59,845 bases of DNA from an uncultured Eubacteriales bacterium (lineage in GTDB: Bacteria > Bacillota > Clostridia > Oscillospirales > Oscillospiraceae): NCBI GenBank assembly GCA_900317905.1, contig ONIN01000010.1, forward strand, positions 1-59,845, written 5' to 3'. Below the pieces are notes generated by a model. That model saw nothing but the letters and a program-made list of their open reading frames with translations, was not told where the DNA came from and made no database searches. Made by a program: the position numbers and the translations under genes. The number at the start of each line of letters is the position of its first letter. Within the stretch, counting starts at the first letter, position 1. Shown piece by piece: positions 8,220-16,791 of the stretch.

Positions 8220-9074
8220 CTATCCGCCAGAGCGGTTATTTACGATATTTGACGCATCCTGCTCAAGCGGTTGGGTGACATGGGGAATGAACTGCTCCGC
8301 GATTCGCTTTGCCCGCTCTCTTCGGGAACTGAAATATCCGATCAGCGCAAAGGTCAAGGCACCAAGGAAGTTGACGAAAAGGTCCTCCATTGTGTCATAG
8401 AGTCCGATATCCAGATACCCACCGGAGACCAGTACCTGCCCGTTTACCGTGACGCTGTCGATCCCGCTGACAGCGACTGGAATGTTGCGGTGAGTCTCGT
8501 CCAACAGCGTGCTGGCAAACTGCGGGATGATGGTATCCTTTTGCATATCCATGAGAAACAGTCGATCCATGGCAAACTCAAAGAACTCCCAAAGCACGCC
8601 AATCGTCATGGAAAAGCAGAACGCTGCCACCGCGAGATACGCCGGTGACAGATGAAAGCGCTCGGGCATATCCCGGTTCAGCAGATCGACCAGCAGATAG
8701 CCGATCGCAGCGCAGAGAAAGCCCCAGACTGTATGCACGATGGAGTCCCAGTGCGGGTACTGCACATAATAGCAGGCGATCTCGCCCAGAAACTCCGTGG
8801 CGAAGATGTGGATCAGAATGACGATCTGCATCCCGGTCGGGAACGTGATGCGCAGGTTTTTCTGCACGATGCTGGGAAGCAGAAACAGCGCCAGCACCAG
8901 CAGGCAGATGAACACGTTATCCCACGAGCCCAGCATGACCGAGCGCACCAGCGCCGCGAGCACCACCGGCTGCAGGATCAGCCAGACAATCAGTGCCGGG
9001 CGGTTGGTCGCCCATTGCTCGCGGAACGAGCGACGGAGCCGATCTCTGTTCTTTTCCGGCTTTTTTGCTTTCAT
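8220..9074 (-). CDS. Polytopic membrane protein, DUF2238/YjdF-like
   Basis: 284 residues with a basic N-terminus, about seven hydrophobic segments and a charged C-terminus. Conserved-looking polar motifs lie in or beside membrane segments: HWDSIVHTVWGF, GVLWEFFEFAMD and YDTMEDLFVNFLGA. This H-D-H / W-E / D-x-x-x-D pattern is that of the DUF2238 family, whose biochemical role is unknown. The ATG at 9074 follows GGAAC. The gene converges on the mobile-element genes and is probably the first gene outside that module. Confidence 0.65.
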   Translation of the reverse strand: MKAKKPEKNRDRLRRSFREQWATNRPALIVWLILQPVVLAALVRSVMLGSWDNVFICLLVLALFLLPSIVQKNLRITFPTGMQIVILIHIFATEFLGEIACYYVQYPHWDSIVHTVWGFLCAAIGYLLVDLLNRDMPERFHLSPAYLAVAAFCFSMTIGVLWEFFEFAMDRLFLMDMQKDTIIPQFASTLLDETHRNIPVAVSGIDSVTVNGQVLVSGGYLDIGLYDTMEDLFVNFLGALTFALIGYFSSRRERAKRIAEQFIPHVTQPLEQDASNIVNNRSGG

Positions 9075-9173
9075 CGAATATCGTTCCTTTCATCATTCGA
9101 CTCTACGGCGTTCTGATCCGCGAACACATAGCAGTACAAGCGTATTCTGCAGAGCTGCAACTATGGTTAAAAA

Positions 9174-9410
9174 TTAAGATTCATGCTTCAGATGGCGTAA
9201 AATCGTTACGCCATCTGCGCGATAACCAATGCCCCTTAGGATGGTCTCACACCAATCGCTGTGAAAAAACACTTCGATCTCTTTCTTGGAATATGTACCT
9301 CTATAGAAGGGCTTGATTTCCTCTACGTCTTTTGTCTTCAATTCTCTGTAATCTGAAACTGCCCGCTCCACAATTGCGGAAGCAAGCTGTTCGCTATTGC
9401 AATTGTCCAT
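9174..9410 (-). CDS. Small conserved-looking protein, unknown function (78 aa)
   Basis: Starts at the ATG after CAGGAGG, giving 78 residues; an upstream ATG lacks a site. The N-terminal half is helical (EQLASAIVERAVSDYRELK), then comes a Tyr/Lys-rich stretch and FFHSDWCETILRGIGYRADG. Small proteins of this shape are common in Clostridia, often near phage or integrative-element genes. No function is assigned. Confidence 0.6.
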   Translation of the reverse strand: MDNCNSEQLASAIVERAVSDYRELKTKDVEEIKPFYRGTYSKKEIEVFFHSDWCETILRGIGYRADGVTILRHLKHES

Positions 9411-9561
9411 ATGTGCCTCCTGAAAAAGTGTCAAACATAAGGGTGCCAAGCGTATGTGGTTCTTACGGCCAGACATTGATTAAATGAAAGACTCAAGGGC
9501 TTACTGCTCGCAATCTCATAAGAGCAATCTTTTGAAAAGAGTAGCGGTCGGAAGTGAGCAC

Positions 9562-10233
9562 TCATTTCTCCTCCATCTGCAAAATCTCCGCGGCGCGGTG
9601 CATGACGGCTTCAAATGTGTCGTCCAGTTTTCCGGGCAGCTTATGGAGCTTATGGTAGGCATGGGTGTCGTCCCGGGGATCTCTTCCGAGTGCTGCGATA
9701 TCGCCGTTTTTGAGGCTCGGCAGCCAAAGTGCGCGTTCTCTGCGATGTGTGAGGGCGGAGAAGCTCAGCTCTCCCTTGCAGCCAACGGCGAAGAGCTTTT
9801 GCGCGTCGTCATATTCCATCTGATCCACGCCCATGATGAGTATCCCGCGAACTTGATGCATCAACTGTCGGAGCGAGGCAATCATCATATCTGTGAGTTT
9901 GCCCTCTGGCAAGCGCAGCACGAGCCAGCCATCGCCGATACAGAGCGCGGACAAGTCCTCCTGTCGCTCCAGTTCCGGCTGCCAGAGCACTTCCGTGCCG
10001 AGCACCACGCGAGGCATCCCCGGCTGCAGGATCAGCTCCAGATGCTCGGCAGCCACGTCACAGCGCTTCAGAAAAAGATCCGTCGGCATTTGATTTAAGT
10101 CCAGCAGCGGCATCGCCACGAGCACGTCGACCCCGGCGCGCTGCGCCTGCAGCAGACGGCGGATGGAGACTAGATGGGTGGGACAGGCGTCATCCACCCC
10201 CGGCAGGATCTGCGCGCGAAAATCAATCAGCAT
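9562..10233 (-). CDS. PHP-type (CpsB/YwqE-like) protein lacking metal ligands
   Basis: 223 residues. The N-terminus reads DFRAQILPGVDDA where active CpsB/YwqE tyrosine phosphatases have D-I-H-S-H-ILPG-x-DDG, so both His ligands are replaced (Arg and Gln). The TPH motif appears as MPL near residue 42, and the later HPE/R region as GVDQME. Length and strand order fit the family. It lies 27 bases behind the YhgE operon and may be its last gene. A catalytically inactive, perhaps scaffolding or sensing, version is inferred. Confidence 0.6.
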   Translation of the reverse strand: MLIDFRAQILPGVDDACPTHLVSIRRLLQAQRAGVDVLVAMPLLDLNQMPTDLFLKRCDVAAEHLELILQPGMPRVVLGTEVLWQPELERQEDLSALCIGDGWLVLRLPEGKLTDMMIASLRQLMHQVRGILIMGVDQMEYDDAQKLFAVGCKGELSFSALTHRRERALWLPSLKNGDIAALGRDPRDDTHAYHKLHKLPGKLDDTFEAVMHRAAEILQMEEK

Positions 10234-10260
10234 ATTGTTTCCCCTCTCTGTCTTGCACGA

Positions 10261-12408
10261 TTATAGCATGATCTCACTCCTGGCCTTGCTCTCGTTGATG
10301 AGCCGATTGAGCCATTTGGCCGGCCAATAGAGTGCGAGGCCGAAGGCAATGGCACCCAGCGTGAAGAGCGCGAGCGCTCCCATGCATTTTGCATAGCTGC
10401 GCCCATACATTCCCGCGACGCACTCTCGCATGGCGTCCATGGCATAGCGAAAAGGCATGGCGGGATAGAGCTTCTGAAACACGCGCGGCAGCACCTCCAC
10501 AGGGTAGGTGCCGCCGGCACCCGCCACCTGCACCACCAGCACGATGACGCCCAACGCCTGACCGATGTTCTCCAGTGCAAACACCAGCGCATAGTTGATC
10601 ATCGTAAAGCAGACGCCGTTGAGACACGCCGCCAGCACGAAGCGCACCGGGTGCAGGCACTGGACGCCAACGTAGACGAGATCGCCCAGTGAGACGATCA
10701 GCCCCTGCGCCAGCCCCACGAACAAAAACAGCCCGTAGCGCCCGAAAAAGCTCTGCCACAGACGCAGACCGGGATACTGCTCCGGGCGCTTGATGCGCAC
10801 CTTCAGCAGGACCGCCGCCAGCAGCGCGCCGACCCACTGGGCCAGCACGGTATAGAAAGGCGCCATGGCCGAGCCATATTCCCGCACCTCATAGATCACC
10901 TCGGTGTTCATCTGCACCGGGGAGGCGAGATAGCTCGCGATGGTCTCGGCATCGTCCGACAGAATCCCGGTCAAGCGGCCCAAGAGCTCGCTTTCCGAGA
11001 GCCGTTCAAGCAGCGCCGAAACCGCCGTGAGCTGATCCTGCAGACCGGAAACCGCCTGCGCCGTGCCGACCAGGCCGCCCTGAAGCGCATCCAGTGCGGC
11101 GCTGTAGCGTACGAGTACCGCGCCGAGTTGCTGAAAGCTGCCGCCCATGCCGGAAAGAGACGCGCTCGCCTCGTTCACAGCGGTCTGCGCCGCCGTAAGC
11201 GCCGTTTGGAGCTTGCTTTCCAAAGCGTCCGTCCCGGCGCTGCCGAGGGTGGTAACGACCGTTTGCGCCTCGGCGATCTCAGACAAGATCTCCTGCTGCT
11301 CCGAGCGGATGGAGTCCCAACCGTCCGCGCTCACGGTTTCCAACCTGGAGAGACGGTCATAGATGCGCCCGTACCGCGCCGCAAGGTCGGAAAAGCCCTT
11401 TGACAGCACCGTGAGGCCGAGGGTATCCAGATCGTTGGCCGCAGTCTGCGCGTTGTCCCGATAGGCTGCGGCAAGCGCCGCGCGGGCGCTCAGATCGTTC
11501 GTGACAAAATCGTTGTAGCGGTTCAAGTCTCCAAACGCGACGGTGAGCGTATCGGAGAGATCCTCCAGATCGACGTTAAACTGCGTGATCAGACTCTGGA
11601 GCGCGGCGGCGGTCTGCCCGGAAGCGGTATCCGCGTCCGAGACCGTCTCTCCCGCCGTGTTCAGCGCCGATTGCCCCGCCTGCGTCACAGCGTTGGCGTC
11701 GCCCACCAGCGTTCCGGAGAGCCCGATCAGGCTCTCTGCGGCTCCGGTGAGTCCTGACGCGGCGCGGAGCACCTGGTTTACATCCTCCAAGCGATTGTTC
11801 AGCTGCCCCGTCTGGGCGGAGACGGACCGCAGCACGGTCTGCGGATCGTAGCCGCTGGCAGTGAGGACGGAGGCCGCGTCGCTCACATAGGTGGCGATCG
11901 TCTCGACGAAGGTTGCGTTCACCTGCTCCTGTACGGCGGTTTTCGCTTTGCCGGTAATCTTTGGCGCGATGGCGTTTTTCTTTTCGTTCTCGTAATAGAG
12001 GAGCTTCGGGTTTTCCAGCGAGCCGCCGAGAAAGCTCAGAGTGTTTTGCGTAAAGTCCTCCGGGATGATGAGCGCCGCATAATATTCGCTAGCCCAAACG
12101 CCCTCCAGTGCCTCATCGGCAGCGTCCGGGAAGACCCAGCCGATGGAATCGTTCGACTGCAGCGCTTCGATGATCTTGTCGCCCACGTTCACGCGAAGCC
12201 CCAGCACCTCTGCTCCAGCGTCAGAATTAGCCACGGCCACACGGATACGCCCAGTGGCGTCGGTGTCATAGGGCGCCCAGTTGGAGAAGATGTTGAACCA
12301 GGCATAGAGGCACGGAATGATGCAAAGCCCCATCAGTGTCACGATAGCGACGACGCTGGCAGTCATGCGGCGCAAGTCGCCCCTCAGAACACGCAGAATG
12401 TTTCTCAT
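10261..12408 (-). CDS. YhgE/Pip family membrane protein 2 (715 aa)
   Basis: An N-terminal membrane helix with the family signature (IPCLYAWFNIFSNWAPYDTD) is followed by about 480 mostly extracellular residues rich in Ala, Ser, Thr and Gln with coiled-coil character. Five C-terminal membrane helices resemble the permease part of ABC-2 exporters (AGAGGTYPVEVLP, the family's GxYP loop). Relatives include YhgE, the phage infection protein Pip, and the type VII secretion proteins EsaA/YueB. The ATG at 12408 follows AAGGAGG and overlaps the stop of the upstream small membrane protein (ATGA), so expression is coupled. Confidence 0.9.
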   Translation of the reverse strand: MRNILRVLRGDLRRMTASVVAIVTLMGLCIIPCLYAWFNIFSNWAPYDTDATGRIRVAVANSDAGAEVLGLRVNVGDKIIEALQSNDSIGWVFPDAADEALEGVWASEYYAALIIPEDFTQNTLSFLGGSLENPKLLYYENEKKNAIAPKITGKAKTAVQEQVNATFVETIATYVSDAASVLTASGYDPQTVLRSVSAQTGQLNNRLEDVNQVLRAASGLTGAAESLIGLSGTLVGDANAVTQAGQSALNTAGETVSDADTASGQTAAALQSLITQFNVDLEDLSDTLTVAFGDLNRYNDFVTNDLSARAALAAAYRDNAQTAANDLDTLGLTVLSKGFSDLAARYGRIYDRLSRLETVSADGWDSIRSEQQEILSEIAEAQTVVTTLGSAGTDALESKLQTALTAAQTAVNEASASLSGMGGSFQQLGAVLVRYSAALDALQGGLVGTAQAVSGLQDQLTAVSALLERLSESELLGRLTGILSDDAETIASYLASPVQMNTEVIYEVREYGSAMAPFYTVLAQWVGALLAAVLLKVRIKRPEQYPGLRLWQSFFGRYGLFLFVGLAQGLIVSLGDLVYVGVQCLHPVRFVLAACLNGVCFTMINYALVFALENIGQALGVIVLVVQVAGAGGTYPVEVLPRVFQKLYPAMPFRYAMDAMRECVAGMYGRSYAKCMGALALFTLGAIAFGLALYWPAKWLNRLINESKARSEIML

Positions 12409-12806
12409 GGCTTTTGCGCCTCCTTAGGTGGCGTGTCCGACATCTGCGCCCGCCGCTCGACGATCCGGTTGTGGATCGGGCGATCCAACTTCAGCAACTC
12501 GTCAAAGTCGAGTTCCGTGTGGGAGACGCCCTCCATGGCGCGCAGCACCTTGAAATCCAGATATTCCACCGTGATGAGATAGGCAGAAAGCAGAAACATG
12601 CCCAGCACCCAGATAAGCAGGAACACGATGCGCGAGCTGTCTGTGAGCCAGAGCAGCACCGCCAGCACCAGCGGCATTACCAGCAGCCCCCATAGGCCGC
12701 GCCGAATGCGCCGCTTGTTCGATTGATGCAGCAGCTCCGTCTGGGTCAGAAGCTCAGAATAGAGCTTTTCATAGCGGTCGTCCTGCCGGGATTTCTTTTT
12801 CGCCAT
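12405..12806 (-). CDS. Small membrane protein coupled to the two YhgE genes (133 aa)
   Basis: A basic cytoplasmic N-terminus (KKKSRQDDRYEK), two membrane helices (LLVMPLVLAVLLWLTD and IVFLLIWVLGMFLLSAYLIT) and an acidic, charged C-terminal tail. It overlaps the flanking YhgE genes at both ends (TGATG and ATGA). I do not recognise a family. The strict coupling suggests an accessory subunit of the YhgE pair. Confidence 0.75.
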   Translation of the reverse strand: MAKKKSRQDDRYEKLYSELLTQTELLHQSNKRRIRRGLWGLLVMPLVLAVLLWLTDSSRIVFLLIWVLGMFLLSAYLITVEYLDFKVLRAMEGVSHTELDFDELLKLDRPIHNRIVERRAQMSDTPPKEAQKP

Positions 12807-14926
12807 CAGATCACCTCCGTCTCTTCCAGCTTTTCTTCCACAAATTCATTCATATTCATAAAGGGTCTTCGCACCACCAGCCCGATCAAGAGACCCAGCG
12901 CCCCGAACAGCAGGAGCTTTCCGAGGTAGATCAGATAATCCTGCTGATACACGCCGCAGATCGCCTCACGCATGGCGTTGATGGCGTACGGAAACGGGAA
13001 AAAGAGATAGATCTTGCTGAAGATCTCCGGCAGGATCTCGATGGGATAGCTGCCGCTGGAGCCTGCGATCTGCAGCACCATGACCACGACAACGATGGCC
13101 TTGCCGATGTCGCCGAAGGAGAGCGTGAGCGCGTAGATCAGCAGCACGAACACCAGACTCGTCACCGCCGCAGCCACCCACAGGAGCCACGGATTTGCCG
13201 CCTCGACGCCCAGCAGATGGAGGTCGCCCAGCACGATCACGGCGGCCTGCAGCTGCCCTACGAGGAAAAACAGCGCGAAGCGCCCGAAAAACCGCTGCGA
13301 CTCCGTGGCGGCGGGAAACTTCTCGGCGTCCACATGCACCTTTAAGATCGCAACGAGGATGACACCGCCGACCCAGAGGGCGAGCACGGAATAAAACGGT
13401 GCCATGGCCGTGCCATAGGAATTGACCGAATAGACCTCCTGCACCTCCATATCCACCAGCGCGGAGAAAAACGAGCCGTATCGCGCCGCGTCTCCGCCCA
13501 GCAAGTCGATCAGTGTTTGGAGCTGTTCATCGGGCGTTGCTGCCTCGACGCGGGCAATCAGGTTCGAGAGCGTGTCGCTCCCCCGGCTGAGGATCGCGCG
13601 AAGCTGACGCAGGGCGCCATCCACGGAGGTGACGGTGCTCTGCGCGCCGTCCAGCACCAAAGCAAGATCCTCAACGCCGCCCTGCACGCTCCGGAGCAGG
13701 GGCTCTACGGTGTTCAGAACAGCGGTGAGGTCGCTTGCGATCGTGTCGAAGGCAGGACTCAGCGAGCCCGTCACGACCGCGCGCATACTCTGCACGGTTT
13801 CGCTCCATCCTGCCGAGAGCACTGCGAGATCGGAGAGGTCACCGGTGCGGCGCAGTGTTTGCAGATCCGTCTGTAATTCGGCGGTACGGGCGATGAGCGC
13901 GTCTAGATCCGCCGCCGCGCGCTTCGCACCGATCAGCGTAGGGTTCTCCGGGAACATGGCGCGCAGCGTTTCATAGTGGGTTTGGAGCTTTGTCGCCCGT
14001 TCGATTGCGCGGTCGAGCAGCGCCGCCTGCGCCGCGGTCATCTGCTGGACGGGCTCCGACTGAGAGAGCGCAGTGATGTCCTCCGTGAGCGCGTCGAGCG
14101 CCGCCTCCACCTCGCCCAGCTGCTGATCTGCCGCGCCGGAGAGGGCATCCACACTCTGCTGTGCGCTGCGAATGGCGTTTTTCGTCGTCTGCACCGCGTC
14201 GCTGCCGGAAAGATCCGCCTTTGAGAGCGCGGTTTTGGTATCTCGCAGGAGCGCGTTCAGGTTCTCTGTGTTGTCGGTAAAACCGTCGATGGCGGCGGTA
14301 TAGGCCTGCAGCGTGTCGCGCAGTTCCGTCATCTCCTGTACGGCGTGACGCACAGCCTCGCCGGAATCTGCCGCGTTTTCCACGCCGTTGGCATAAAGGA
14401 AAATGGTCTGAAACAGTGTCTGGAGATACTTGGTGTTGATCGTCTCCTGCAAAGTGCCCGCGGCGGTCTGCGTGATCTTGGAGGCGATGGCGTTTTTCTT
14501 GCCGTTCTCGTAATAGGTGATTCCGGCATCGTCTGACAAGAGACCCTGCTCGAAGTCGAACATGTTTTTCGAGAAGGTCTCCTCAAACACGATGGCGGCG
14601 TAATAGTCCCCGGCCTCAACACCGGCGACGGCGTCCTCCGGCGAATCGAGGAACACCCAGCCGATGCTGTCGCTCTCACGGAGCGTGTCCATGACGGCGT
14701 CCGCCATGTTGACAAAGCTGCCGTCCGGGAGCGCTGCGCCGGGGTCGCTGCTCGCAACGGCGATGCGGATGTTGCCGGTGCTGCCGTAGGGGTCGTGGTT
14801 GGAATAGATATTAAACCACGCGTACAGGGCAGGCAGCACGCAAATTGCGATCAGAATCACCATCGCGAAAAACTGCCGGCTCACACCGCGCAGATCGGAT
14901 CGGAAGATTTGAAGAACCGTCTTCAT
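12806..14926 (-). CDS. YhgE/Pip family membrane protein 1 (706 aa)
   Basis: Same architecture as the protein at 10261-12408: an N-terminal helix with LPALYAWFNIYSNHDPYGST, a long extracellular helical domain, and five C-terminal helices with GSSGSYPIEILPE. The two are clear paralogues of near equal length but well diverged. The ATG at 14926 follows AAGGAGTGA; a TTG nine codons upstream lacks a site. Its stop overlaps the start of the small membrane protein. YhgE/EsaA relatives form or anchor large envelope complexes, so two paralogues plus a small subunit may assemble as a heteromer (inference). Confidence 0.9.
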   Translation of the reverse strand: MKTVLQIFRSDLRGVSRQFFAMVILIAICVLPALYAWFNIYSNHDPYGSTGNIRIAVASSDPGAALPDGSFVNMADAVMDTLRESDSIGWVFLDSPEDAVAGVEAGDYYAAIVFEETFSKNMFDFEQGLLSDDAGITYYENGKKNAIASKITQTAAGTLQETINTKYLQTLFQTIFLYANGVENAADSGEAVRHAVQEMTELRDTLQAYTAAIDGFTDNTENLNALLRDTKTALSKADLSGSDAVQTTKNAIRSAQQSVDALSGAADQQLGEVEAALDALTEDITALSQSEPVQQMTAAQAALLDRAIERATKLQTHYETLRAMFPENPTLIGAKRAAADLDALIARTAELQTDLQTLRRTGDLSDLAVLSAGWSETVQSMRAVVTGSLSPAFDTIASDLTAVLNTVEPLLRSVQGGVEDLALVLDGAQSTVTSVDGALRQLRAILSRGSDTLSNLIARVEAATPDEQLQTLIDLLGGDAARYGSFFSALVDMEVQEVYSVNSYGTAMAPFYSVLALWVGGVILVAILKVHVDAEKFPAATESQRFFGRFALFFLVGQLQAAVIVLGDLHLLGVEAANPWLLWVAAAVTSLVFVLLIYALTLSFGDIGKAIVVVVMVLQIAGSSGSYPIEILPEIFSKIYLFFPFPYAINAMREAICGVYQQDYLIYLGKLLLFGALGLLIGLVVRRPFMNMNEFVEEKLEETEVI

Positions 14927-15155
14927 TTCGTCACTCCTTGTTTTGGACGTCAAACAGATCTCAATTTTATCTATTTTGGACGAGAGGGCAGGAAAAGGCC
15001 ACTGAGAATCCCGCCGTTTTCTCCGGTTGTCTCACAAAATCCCGCTTCTGGTCAAATGACAGAAAGCCGCCCGCAAGGGACGGCCTTCCGTGTAAGGTGG
15101 AGAATAAGAACAAACTGCTTTCATCAAAAGCAGATTGCTGCTGTTGCTGCGCGCT

Positions 15156-15746
15156 TCAGGTCAGATGTGGCGACGGCGTGTGGGGTCTGTGATGCCAGCG
15201 CGGCTGCGTCTCCTGCTCAGAGACCGCCTCGTCGTCCTGCATACTCAGCACGATGATGCCCAGCACCAATCCCAGAAGACCGAGGCCCAGCAGGACACCG
15301 TTGGAGATCGCCGCGTGATGCCAGGTTTCCTCCGCGGTCTGAAGCTTATCTGTATAGACGGCCATCGCCGTATCCAGGATGGAGGCGTAGCTGGCGCCGG
15401 GCATAATTTCACCCTGCATCTCCGGCTGAGCCGCCAGCGACGCGACGCCCTGATAGAGCCGGTTTTCGTCGCGGTAGGAATCCACCATCTCATAGAGCCC
15501 GGCGGTGAAAATCTCGTCCTCGTATTCCGAGCGGATCGGCTGACCGGCTGCGGAGTAGATCGTTTGCCCGGCGCCGAGCCGCTGTGCCAGCGCCTGCATT
15601 GCGTCGGTCTCGGAGATCTTGCTCTCGGCATAGGCGGTGTCGTTTTCGTGTGCCATCTCGCCGCGGCCAAGGCCGATCGCACCGGCGAACATGGCGATCA
15701 CCGCGACCACCGTAAGACAGATGCACAACGTTTTTCTGGTTTTCAT
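15156..15746 (-). CDS. Membrane-anchored protein, unknown (196 aa)
   Basis: Starts at the ATG after AAAGGTGAT. It has an N-terminal membrane helix (TLCICLTVVAVIAMFAGAIG), a mostly helical extracytoplasmic middle part rich in Ala, Glu and Tyr, a second helix near the C-terminus (LLGLGLLGLVLGIIVLS), and a short polar tail with His and Pro. Both termini are probably cytoplasmic. It lies upstream of the YhgE operon in the same direction and behind a strong terminator that separates it from tetR. No family recognised; it may be another part of the YhgE envelope complex. Confidence 0.65.
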   Translation of the reverse strand: MKTRKTLCICLTVVAVIAMFAGAIGLGRGEMAHENDTAYAESKISETDAMQALAQRLGAGQTIYSAAGQPIRSEYEDEIFTAGLYEMVDSYRDENRLYQGVASLAAQPEMQGEIMPGASYASILDTAMAVYTDKLQTAEETWHHAAISNGVLLGLGLLGLVLGIIVLSMQDDEAVSEQETQPRWHHRPHTPSPHLT

Positions 15747-15858
15747 AACAATCACCTTTCTTTGTTTTGATGGTGCCATTGTAACCCTCGCGCACCGAAA
15801 AACAAACGGATAAAAAAACCGATTTCCGCAAAAATTGCGGTCTTTCTCTTCCCTCCGC

Positions 15859-15910
15859 AAAAAAACAGAAGACCGGCATCTCGTGGAAAAAACGAAATGT
15901 CGGTCTTCTG
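15859..15910 (-). terminator. Strong leftward terminator downstream of tetR
   Basis: On the minus strand CAGAAGACCGACATTTCGT pairs with ACGAGATGCCGGTCTTCTG across a T-rich loop and is followed by seven T residues. It ends the tetR transcript before the membrane-protein gene. Confidence 0.85.
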
Positions 15911-15930
15911 TCGATAAAAGTGGAGGGGCT

Positions 15931-15970
15931 CCCCGCATCCATGGGAAGATAGAACATCTTTGATGCGGGG
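15931..15970. repeat. Long hairpin CCCCGCATC...GATGCGGGG
   Basis: A perfect 9-bp outer stem encloses a 5-bp inner stem (AAGAT/ATCTT). It lies just upstream of the terminator, in the 3-prime untranslated region of tetR. No T-tract follows. It could be a stabilising RNA structure or a protein-binding site. Confidence 0.5.
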
Positions 15971-16043
15971 GGAAGAAGTGGTTTTATCTTAGCAAAATCG
16001 CTGTGAAACACAAGGAGCAGTTTTTTATAAGTGTCCGGTTTTT

Positions 16044-16622
16044 TCAGAAATCCCCGGATTTACGCAACTGCGCTGCATCCTCCGACTGCCTGAATTCCGT
16101 CTGAACAAACGATTCGGCCAGTTCGCCGAGATGATCCACCGCGGCGTCCACGTCCGCGTCCATCCGCTTCCACAGAAACCGGAGAAAAAAGCCGAGAAAC
16201 GCAATGCAGCAGAAATCCGCCAGCTCCCGCACCTTCTCGTCCGGGACGCCCTCCGCCTCCGGCCTGGCCCGGAGATTCTGCTCGAACACGTCATAGACTC
16301 TGCTGAAGAAGAACTGCTCCAGACGTTCTCTGGAAATGGAATTGTAAATGTGATAGATCAGCCGCCGGTTGTCCTGACAATAGTGCAGCAGCGCTTTCAC
16401 GGAGGCTTGCCAGTGTGTGGCGTCCGTGGGGATATAGCCGCTCACCTCCGCCGTCAGCCAATGGTCCAGCAGATCATAAATATCCTCATAATGATAGTAG
16501 AACGTGTTGGGGCTGATCTCGCACCGCTTGACCAGCTCGGTCACGGTGATTTTGTCAAAGGGCATCTCCGTCAGCATTTCCTGAAAGGTCTGCTGAATCG
16601 CCTTTTCTGTGTACTGTATCAT
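16044..16622 (-). CDS. TetR-family transcriptional regulator
   Basis: 192 residues from the ATG after GGAGGTGA. The N-terminal TetR DNA-binding domain is clear (ITVTELVKRCEISPNTFYYH). The C-terminal helical domain resembles the TetR_C type found with YhgE genes in Firmicutes. Read divergently from the alpha/beta hydrolase and upstream of the YhgE operon, so either or both may be its targets. Confidence 0.85.
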   Translation of the reverse strand: MIQYTEKAIQQTFQEMLTEMPFDKITVTELVKRCEISPNTFYYHYEDIYDLLDHWLTAEVSGYIPTDATHWQASVKALLHYCQDNRRLIYHIYNSISRERLEQFFFSRVYDVFEQNLRARPEAEGVPDEKVRELADFCCIAFLGFFLRFLWKRMDADVDAAVDHLGELAESFVQTEFRQSEDAAQLRKSGDF

Positions 16623-16791
16623 CGAAATCACCTCCATCATATTTTAGCCAGTTTATCATAAATGTGAATCAAAGTGATCGGACACTGTGGACGGTTTGTA
16701 CGGTTTTTGCGCAATTGGCGGCTTTTCTCCATGGGAAGCATCTCTGCAGCATGATACGGTTGAGCCAAATCATGGAAAATGGAGTGATCGT

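Noticed and set aside
12806-14953. TTG start nine codons upstream of the first YhgE gene
   Set aside because: No ribosome site there; ATG at 14926 has AAGGAGTGA at the right distance and matches the other YhgE N-terminus.
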